37,646 nucleotides of DNA from an uncultured bacterium (GTDB lineage Bacteria; Cloacimonadota; Cloacimonadia; Cloacimonadales; Cloacimonadaceae). Shown piece after piece: positions 33,480 to 37,646 of this stretch (within the stretch, counting starts at the first letter, position 1; every line of letters starts with the position of its first letter). The position numbers were made by a program, and so were the translations under genes. Location of the stretch: positions 1-37,646 of the forward strand of contig CALGPA010000124.1 in the NCBI GenBank assembly GCA_937960795.1. Reading direction: 5' to 3'. The notes under the pieces are model-generated. The model was not told the origin of the DNA and did not search any database. It saw nothing but the letters and a program-made list of their open reading frames with translations.

Positions 33480-34132
33480 ATCGTGCTCTGATAGACCTTT
33501 TGCAAAGCTTGCAGATCCTCCCAAGCCGGTCTCTTCCAATTTGGATTTCGCAAAAGTGCTGCCGGGTGATAGCTCACAAAGACAGGAATCTCCATGAAAC
33601 TATGCTGTGTCTGGCGGAGATTGCCCAAGGTCTCAGTGCTGCCCAAAAGGCTCTGTGCTGCCACCAGTCCCATCACCAAGATTATGCTTGGACGGATGAT
33701 ATTGATCTGCTCCACTAGGTAGGGCATACACGCCAAACGCTCTTCAGTGCTGGGATTCCGATTCCCCGGAGGACGGCATTTGACGATGTTTGCGATATAG
33801 ATCTCGGATCGTTGGATAGAAATGGCAGCCAGCATCTTGTCCAAAAGCTGCCCAGCTGCTCCCACAAATGGTCTGCCCGTCTGATTCTCATTGTCCCCGG
33901 GCCCTTCGCCGATGAGCATGAGCTTTGCATCGGGATTGCCCTCTCCATAGACCAAGTTGATCCGCCCTTCCGCCAAGGGACAGTTTTGGCAATCGGCATA
34001 TTTTTGCGCCAAGCTCGTCAGGAGTGCCCCCTTATCAAGGGGATCCTGCATCTGAGATGGATCCGCAAAGAGCTGCCGAACTCCGCTCTGCTTTAGTAAC
34101 TCCAGATATTGTAATAAGGCGCGGCGTGACAT
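33476..34132 (-). CDS. Family 4 uracil-DNA glycosylase (iron-sulfur type)
   Basis: Removes uracil from DNA. The 218-residue protein has motif A as IGEGPGDNENQTGRPFVG (74-91), the pattern of family 4 enzymes, and motif B with His189 in VSYHPAALLRN. Cys48, Cys51 (ADCQNC), Cys119 (VKCRPPGNRNP) and Cys135 (RLACMPYL) form the 4Fe-4S site. The N-terminal 35 residues, with RRALLQYLELLKQSGV, are a common extension. It abuts the omega-like gene upstream and overlaps the phosphoesterase gene downstream. Confidence 0.93.
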   Translation of the reverse strand: MSRRALLQYLELLKQSGVRQLFADPSQMQDPLDKGALLTSLAQKYADCQNCPLAEGRINLVYGEGNPDAKLMLIGEGPGDNENQTGRPFVGAAGQLLDKMLAAISIQRSEIYIANIVKCRPPGNRNPSTEERLACMPYLVEQINIIRPSIILVMGLVAAQSLLGSTETLGNLRQTQHSFMEIPVFVSYHPAALLRNPNWKRPAWEDLQALQKVYQSTI

Positions 34133-34567
34133 CTATTTATCATCGTCGTCGTCATCATCGAGATCGTCGTCAAAATCCTCGTCAAGATCGTCATCATTTT
34201 GAGCAAAAGGATCTTTGACCACTTCGACATTGTCATATTCACTGACGTCGGTGGCTTCGATCTCGCGGACAAAGCGGGCTGAATCGTCGATGGTTTCTTC
34301 ACCAAAATCCCCGCCCTCTTCGTCTTCTTCATATTTTGCTCTTTCGGCTGCCATAATTCTCTCAGCTTCTTCCAGCTCACTGACATAATCCGGAACTTCG
34401 TTGTCGGAGACGTGTTCCATCGCCAAGACGGTTATCTTCTTATCAAATTTTTGTTTAACGAAGCTCGGAAAGTTGTTTATCCGATGCGCTTCCAGCTTGG
34501 AAAGCAGGCAAAAGAGGTAGGACATATTGCCTTTTTCCAAAAAGTCTTCAATCTTCTTGTCTATCAT
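34133..34567 (-). CDS. Omega-like RNA polymerase subunit with a poly-Asp tail
   Basis: The 144-residue protein lies directly after gmk, the usual place of rpoZ. Its first 60 residues align by eye with omega: a helix NMSYLFCLLSKLEAHRINN where omega has the RAR helix, then KKITVLAMEHVSDNEV matching the TVIALREIEEG segment. The conserved R-A-R is not kept. From about residue 75 the chain becomes strongly acidic and ends in a run of Asp (FDDDLDDDDDDDK), recalling the tail of Firmicutes delta subunit. So I read it as a divergent omega with an acidic extension; a lineage-specific acidic protein is the alternative. Start overlaps gmk by 20 nt. Confidence 0.6.
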   Translation of the reverse strand: MIDKKIEDFLEKGNMSYLFCLLSKLEAHRINNFPSFVKQKFDKKITVLAMEHVSDNEVPDYVSELEEAERIMAAERAKYEEDEEGGDFGEETIDDSARFVREIEATDVSEYDNVEVVKDPFAQNDDDLDEDFDDDLDDDDDDDK

Positions 34568-35192
34568 GTTTATGCTCCTGTTGCAGAAAATCCTGCATTG
34601 GGTTTCTATATCGGGACACCCGGTTTTCTTCGGCTTTGATGATCGATATCACTTCCTCTACGGCTTGATCAAGATCATCATTGACCACCAGATAATCATA
34701 TTCCGGGATAAAGCGCAATTCTTCCTCAGCCGTTTCCAAACGCCTGCGAATATCCTCCATGGCATCCGTCCCTCTTTTGATGAGGCGATCTTTAAGCACC
34801 TCCATCGATGGCGGGATGATAAATACTTTCACATATTCCACGGCTGTCTCGCTGATCTGAGACGCTCCTTGGACGTCGATGTCCATGATCACGTGTCTGC
34901 CCAGATCCAAACGGGATTGGATATAGCTGATCGACGTGCCATACCAGCTTTTGCCAAAGACCTTGGCATATTCCAAGAAGTCCTTCTCGGCAATGCGCTG
35001 TTCAAACTCCTTTTCATCCACAAAGTGATAGTGGATCCCATTTTGCTCTTCACCGCGCGGCGCTCGAGTGGTGTAGCTCACCGAATAATCAATATTATCT
35101 GCCCGCTTCAGGATTTCCAGCAAAATCGTGCTCTTGCCGCCGCCTGAAGGGGCAGATAAAATGATCAAAAAGCTCTTGCTCTTCTGAATCAA
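34548..35192 (-). CDS. gmk: Guanylate kinase
   Basis: Phosphorylates GMP to GDP. The 214-residue protein has the P-loop SAPSGGGKST (13-22), SYTTRAPRGEEQNGIHYHFV for GMP binding, FLEYAKVFGKSWYGTS and IDVQGASQI. The only plausible start in frame is a TTG at 35190-35192, giving an N-terminus of normal length; no ATG is available before the P-loop. It starts 17 nt after gcvH and overlaps the omega-like gene. Confidence 0.95.
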   Translation of the reverse strand: MIQKSKSFLIILSAPSGGGKSTILLEILKRADNIDYSVSYTTRAPRGEEQNGIHYHFVDEKEFEQRIAEKDFLEYAKVFGKSWYGTSISYIQSRLDLGRHVIMDIDVQGASQISETAVEYVKVFIIPPSMEVLKDRLIKRGTDAMEDIRRRLETAEEELRFIPEYDYLVVNDDLDQAVEEVISIIKAEENRVSRYRNPMQDFLQQEHKHDRQED

Positions 35193-35209
35193 AATCCGGT
35201 CTTTATCGC

Positions 35210-35590
35210 CTATTCGGGTATGATCTTCTTGTATTCCACGGCGCTGAGGAGATTGTCCAGCTCATCTTTGTTGCTGAGGCGGACTTTCATGATCCAGCCG
35301 TCTTCATACGGGGATTTGTTGATCAGATCCGGGCTATCTTCCAGATCGGTATTGCGCTCTGCGACTTTGCCGGACAGAGGAGAGATCATGTCTTCCACAG
35401 CCTTGACCGCTTCAATCGATCCACAGGGCTCTCCGGCAGATACTTTCATGCCGACATCCGGCAATTCGACAAATACGATGTCGCCCAACTCATGTTGTGC
35501 AAAATCACTGATTCCGATGGTGGCAATATCTCCATCGATTCTAATCCATTCGTGACTTTCAGTGTAAAACAGATCGTCCATAATGTTCAT
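35210..35590 (-). CDS. gcvH: Glycine cleavage system H protein
   Basis: The 126-residue lipoyl carrier shuttles the aminomethyl group in glycine cleavage. The start YTESHEWIRIDGD, the core HELGDIVFVELPDVG and the lipoylation segment GSIEAVKAVEDMISP with the modified Lys are standard. ATG 35590 follows GGAG at the right distance; an upstream ATG at 35602 overlaps that ribosome site and is unlikely. No gcvT or gcvP is in the window. Confidence 0.95.
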   Translation of the reverse strand: MNIMDDLFYTESHEWIRIDGDIATIGISDFAQHELGDIVFVELPDVGMKVSAGEPCGSIEAVKAVEDMISPLSGKVAERNTDLEDSPDLINKSPYEDGWIMKVRLSNKDELDNLLSAVEYKKIIPE

Positions 35591-35624
35591 CGTAATCTCC
35601 ATACATTGCTTTTCTTATTTGAGC

Positions 35625-35654
35625 CAAGACTGCCACATGGCACATTGTGTCAAG
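35625..35654 (-). promoter_or_regulatory. Promoter of the gcvH-gmk operon
   Basis: Minus-strand CTTGACA at 35654-35648 is 58 nt before the start codon. GTCTTG (35630-35625) follows after 17 nt. It lies in the 94-nt gap after tryptophanase and would drive gcvH, gmk and the five genes after them. Confidence 0.45.
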
Positions 35655-35684
35655 TGCAAAAGTCTATTGACTCTCAGGCTCTTA

Positions 35685-37061
35685 TTATAGCTCCTCGTAG
35701 GTAGCTGTAAAGTGACGCATGATCGGGGCTTCAAATTTGATCTTCAGACCACGATAGCTCTCACGCTTTTCCCAGATCTGCTTAAGGCCCCAGACCACCA
35801 AATCCATGTGGTTGTTTGTATAAACTCTGCGCGGGATGGCAAGCCGCAAAAGCTCCATTTTGGGCGGACGCTCTTCGCGCGTGACGGGATCACGATCTGC
35901 CAAGACAGTGCCGATCTCCACTCCTCTCACTCCGGCTTCGACATAGAGGGCGACCCCCAAGACCTGTGCCGGATATTGAGTTTGAGGGATCTGCGGGAAA
36001 AATGCCTTTGCGTCCACATAGACCGCATGTCCGCCGGTGGGCTTCACGATCGGAATGCCCAATTTCGTGATCTCATCACCCAGATACTTCACCTGCGAAA
36101 CACGAGCTTGGAGATATTCAAACTCTGTGCCCTCTCGAAGACCGGCAGCTAAGGCGTCCATATCACGTCCGCTCATGCCACCATAAGTGATGTATCCCTC
36201 AAACATGATGTTGAAAGTGCAGCACTGACGATAGATCTCCTCGCTGCGCAGAGCGATGAATCCACCGATATTGATGATCGCATCTTTTTTGGAGCTCATG
36301 GTCATGCCATCGGCATAGCTAAACATCTCGCGCACGATCTCTTTTATGCTCTTATCGTGATAGCCTTCCTCACGAATCTTGATGAAATAGGCGTTTTCAG
36401 CAAAGCGCGCGGAATCAAAGATCAGAAGGAGCTTGTGCTTCTTGCAAATCTCCGAGACGGCCTTGATGTTTTCCATCGAAACGGGCTGTCCGCCGCCGGT
36501 GTTGCAAGTGACTGTGTGCACCACGAAAGGAATCTTCTCCACACCGTGAGTGGCGATGCAAGCTTCCAATTTTTCAAGATCGATATTCCCCTTGAAAGGC
36601 GCTTCCAGATTCATGTCACTGGCGATGTCAACCGTGCAATCCACTGCGGTGGCATGGCGAAACTCAATATGACCTTTGGTGGTATCAAAGTGGGCATTGC
36701 CCGGCACTATGTCACCGGATTTTACGAGTGCGGAAAAAAGCACGTTCTCCGCTGCTCTACCTTGGTGAGTGGGGAGTACATAGGGAAATCCTAAAAGCTC
36801 TGTGATAGTATCTTTCATGCGATGAAAGCTGCGACTGCCCGCATAACTCTCGTCACCCAACATCAGGGCAGACCACTGCCGATCGCTCATAGCGCCGGTG
36901 CCAGAATCTGTGAGAAGATCGATATAGACGTCCTCCGCGGGGAGGTTGAAGAGATTGAACTCTGCTTGTCTGATCTTTTCGGCACGCTCTTCACGGCTCA
37001 GTATCTTCAGCGGCTCCACCATCTTGATGCGCCAGGGCTCAGAATAAGGCTGTTGACTCAT
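35685..37061 (-). CDS. tnaA: Tryptophanase (PLP-dependent beta-eliminating lyase)
   Basis: The 458-residue protein belongs to the tryptophanase/tyrosine phenol-lyase family: YIDLLTDSGTGAMSD, LPTHQGRAAENV, FDSARFAENAYFIK and the PLP-lysine region MTMSSKKDAIINIGG. Substrate-side markers point to tryptophanase: FDTTKGH with Asp126, where tyrosine phenol-lyases have Thr, and VEIG instead of the MERG segment carrying their specificity Arg. It would split tryptophan into indole, pyruvate and ammonia, fitting an amino-acid-fermenting organism. No permease gene or recognisable TnaC leader is adjacent. Confidence 0.9.
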   Translation of the reverse strand: MSQQPYSEPWRIKMVEPLKILSREERAEKIRQAEFNLFNLPAEDVYIDLLTDSGTGAMSDRQWSALMLGDESYAGSRSFHRMKDTITELLGFPYVLPTHQGRAAENVLFSALVKSGDIVPGNAHFDTTKGHIEFRHATAVDCTVDIASDMNLEAPFKGNIDLEKLEACIATHGVEKIPFVVHTVTCNTGGGQPVSMENIKAVSEICKKHKLLLIFDSARFAENAYFIKIREEGYHDKSIKEIVREMFSYADGMTMSSKKDAIINIGGFIALRSEEIYRQCCTFNIMFEGYITYGGMSGRDMDALAAGLREGTEFEYLQARVSQVKYLGDEITKLGIPIVKPTGGHAVYVDAKAFFPQIPQTQYPAQVLGVALYVEAGVRGVEIGTVLADRDPVTREERPPKMELLRLAIPRRVYTNNHMDLVVWGLKQIWEKRESYRGLKIKFEAPIMRHFTATYEEL

Positions 37062-37091
37062 TTTTTCTCCATTTATCTTTTTTTAATTAAT

Positions 37092-37139
37092 TTTATACCA
37101 GTCTAATGGCAATGTCCTTGATGCAGCTTTTGTGTCAAA
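37092..37139 (-). promoter_or_regulatory. Promoter region of tnaA
   Basis: Minus-strand TTTGACA at 37139-37133 is 72 nt before the ATG; ACATTG (37115-37110) follows at 17 nt. An AT-rich stretch with TATAAA at 37097-37092 lies nearer the gene. A second TTTGACA is at 37264-37258. Confidence 0.4.
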
Positions 37140-37325
37140 TCTTTTCTGCAAATCAATCAACTCATCTGAGCCAAGCTTTGTGAAAGCTCTTAAAACCGAA
37201 AAGCCGGCTTTGCAGTTTTAGTGGCTTCTTTGTGATCCCCATGACTCCGAAAGACCCTGTCAAAAGTTGCCCACCAAAGACGATTTCGTATAGCTATCAG
37301 AGTGTTTTTCTCAAATTTTGGGCTC

Positions 37326-37415
37326 CTAAGTGCTTGCAAAATAGGGGATCCTCGCCCCTTGCTCACCGGTCGCTCACCGGTCGAGCGTGCAAGCGGTGAG
37401 AAAATAAGGACTTAG
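37326..37415 (-). repeat. Dispersed intergenic repeat, complete copy D (90 bp, reversed)
   Basis: Read on the minus strand this copy runs CTAAGTCCTTATTTT, CTCACCGCTTGC, a tandem of GACCGGTGAGC, GCAAGGGGCGAGG, then TATTTTGCAAGCACTTAG. The order of blocks is the same as in copies A and B. The tandem units carry ACCGG in both copies where A and B have AGCGG in both, so the units have changed together. Confidence 0.85.
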
Positions 37416-37440
37416 AGAGTTCGTAGTTGGCGCGGCAAAT

Positions 37441-37475
37441 CGAATCTACGATTCACGATTTACGATCTACAATTA
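37441..37475 (+). repeat. 7-bp tandem repeat
   Basis: Consecutive 7-mers CGAATCT, ACGATTC, ACGATTT, ACGATCT and ACAATTA share an ACGATYT-like pattern; the middle three are near-identical. Too short and imperfect to be a CRISPR-like or iteron array with confidence. Confidence 0.45.
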
Positions 37476-37590
37476 GGGTGTCGCTGCGCCCGTATCTGCC
37501 TTAATAATACAAACCCAAAACCAGTCATTCCGGAACGCGAAGCGAAGCGATTCGGGGTCCCCGTAAAATCGCGCGGCTATTTTGTGGGGG

Positions 37591-37625
37591 AAAAAAAGTC
37601 CTGCCCCGGGATGTACCGGGGCAGG
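37591..37625 (-). terminator. Rho-independent terminator of a minus-strand gene beyond the window
   Basis: A perfect 10-bp GC-rich stem, CCTGCCCCGG at 37600-37609 and CCGGGGCAGG at 37616-37625, with a 6-nt loop. On the minus strand it is followed by AC and seven T residues (complement of 37591-37597). It must end a transcript entering from the right of the window. Confidence 0.88.
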
Positions 37626-37646
37626 ATCTCGTCAGAGCTTAGGCTC

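Larger units (their letters stand above)
37062..37646. other. Spacer upstream of tnaA: hairpins, repeat D, tandem repeats, terminator
   Basis: This 585-bp stretch has no credible gene. From the tnaA side it holds the promoter region, a perfect AGCTTT/AAAGCT hairpin at 37174-37188, a nested inverted repeat at 37192-37219 centred on AAAGCCGGCTTT, repeat copy D at 37326-37415, a 7-bp tandem array at 37441-37475, a CGGGG/CCCCG hairpin near 37552-37562 and a terminator at 37591-37625. Confidence 0.6.

Noticed and set aside
34527..35147. 206-residue plus-strand frame opposite gmk
   Set aside because: It mirrors the conserved gmk gene, has no recognisable domain, and its codons follow the opposite strand.
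35685..37061. Tyrosine phenol-lyase
   Set aside because: The active-site segments FDTTKGH and VEIG match tryptophanase rather than the Thr- and Arg-bearing segments of tyrosine phenol-lyase.
37162..37242. 26-codon frame with one Trp codon upstream of tnaA as a TnaC leader
   Set aside because: Trp is at position 24 of 26, with no terminal Pro and no ribosome site at proper spacing, and the ATG is too close to the distal -35-like box to be on that transcript.
37441..37475. CRISPR-like array
   Set aside because: The units are 7 bp, contiguous and without spacers; there are no cas genes in the window.

Overview
The window looks like chromosomal core DNA from an uncultured-type bacterium of the FCB group, most likely Cloacimonadota. 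This is inferred from two secreted proteins with Por/FlgD-like C-terminal sorting domains, from the style of the core genes, and from the absence of phage or conjugative genes. Translation, repair and envelope genes lie in tight operons with many ATGA start/stop overlaps. I see no tRNA, rRNA, CRISPR array, transposase or integrase gene.

Layout. 1-1152: end of a dispersed repeat, a Ppx/GppA-like phosphatase on the minus strand, and a divergent control region. 1153-13527 (plus strand): tpiA-serS, then a secreted 839-residue protein of unknown function, a Wzz-like chain-length protein and an O-antigen-ligase-like protein. MazG, an orphan histidine kinase with a duplicated sensor region, the NAD(P)HX repair enzyme, a molybdopterin oxidoreductase-fold protein lacking the usual Mo-binding Cys, and an EamA transporter follow. 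13528-13814: convergent spacer with a complete repeat copy. 13815-17489 (minus): adenosine-specific kinase, ThpR, RecA, RecX and an M14 carboxypeptidase lipoprotein, probably one operon. 17612-23595 (minus): a C10 peptidase, then a secreted anchor-J/FN3 protein directly abutting an MrfA-type helicase with an HNH nuclease domain inside its C-terminal region. 23596-24185: spacer with a second repeat copy. 24186-25562: MFS transporter. 25581-29441 (minus): rplM-rpsI and rpsB-tsf-pyrH-frr, closed by a clear terminator. 29607-31051 (plus): iron alcohol dehydrogenase and an AhpD-like protein. 31048-35590 (minus): gcvH, gmk, an omega-like RNA polymerase subunit with a poly-Asp tail, family 4 uracil-DNA glycosylase, metallophosphoesterase, pyridoxal kinase and a Cof-type HAD phosphatase. 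35685-37061 (minus): tryptophanase. 37062-37646: spacer with a third complete repeat copy (reversed), short tandem repeats and a terminator for a gene beyond the window.

Most notable: a family of about 91-bp intergenic repeats with inverted ends and an internal 11-bp tandem (three full copies, one partial, one possible decayed copy); the HNH domain inside the MrfA-type helicase; the Cys-to-Ser change in the molybdoenzyme; the omega-like protein with a delta-like acidic tail; the uncharacterised secreted protein tied to Wzz and ligase genes; and a recurrent YTTGACA motif at a fixed distance upstream of start codons, followed in five of seven cases by a hexamer ending in TTG rather than a TATAAT box. 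No single complete new defence or metabolic system is evident. All functions are read from sequence motifs by eye.
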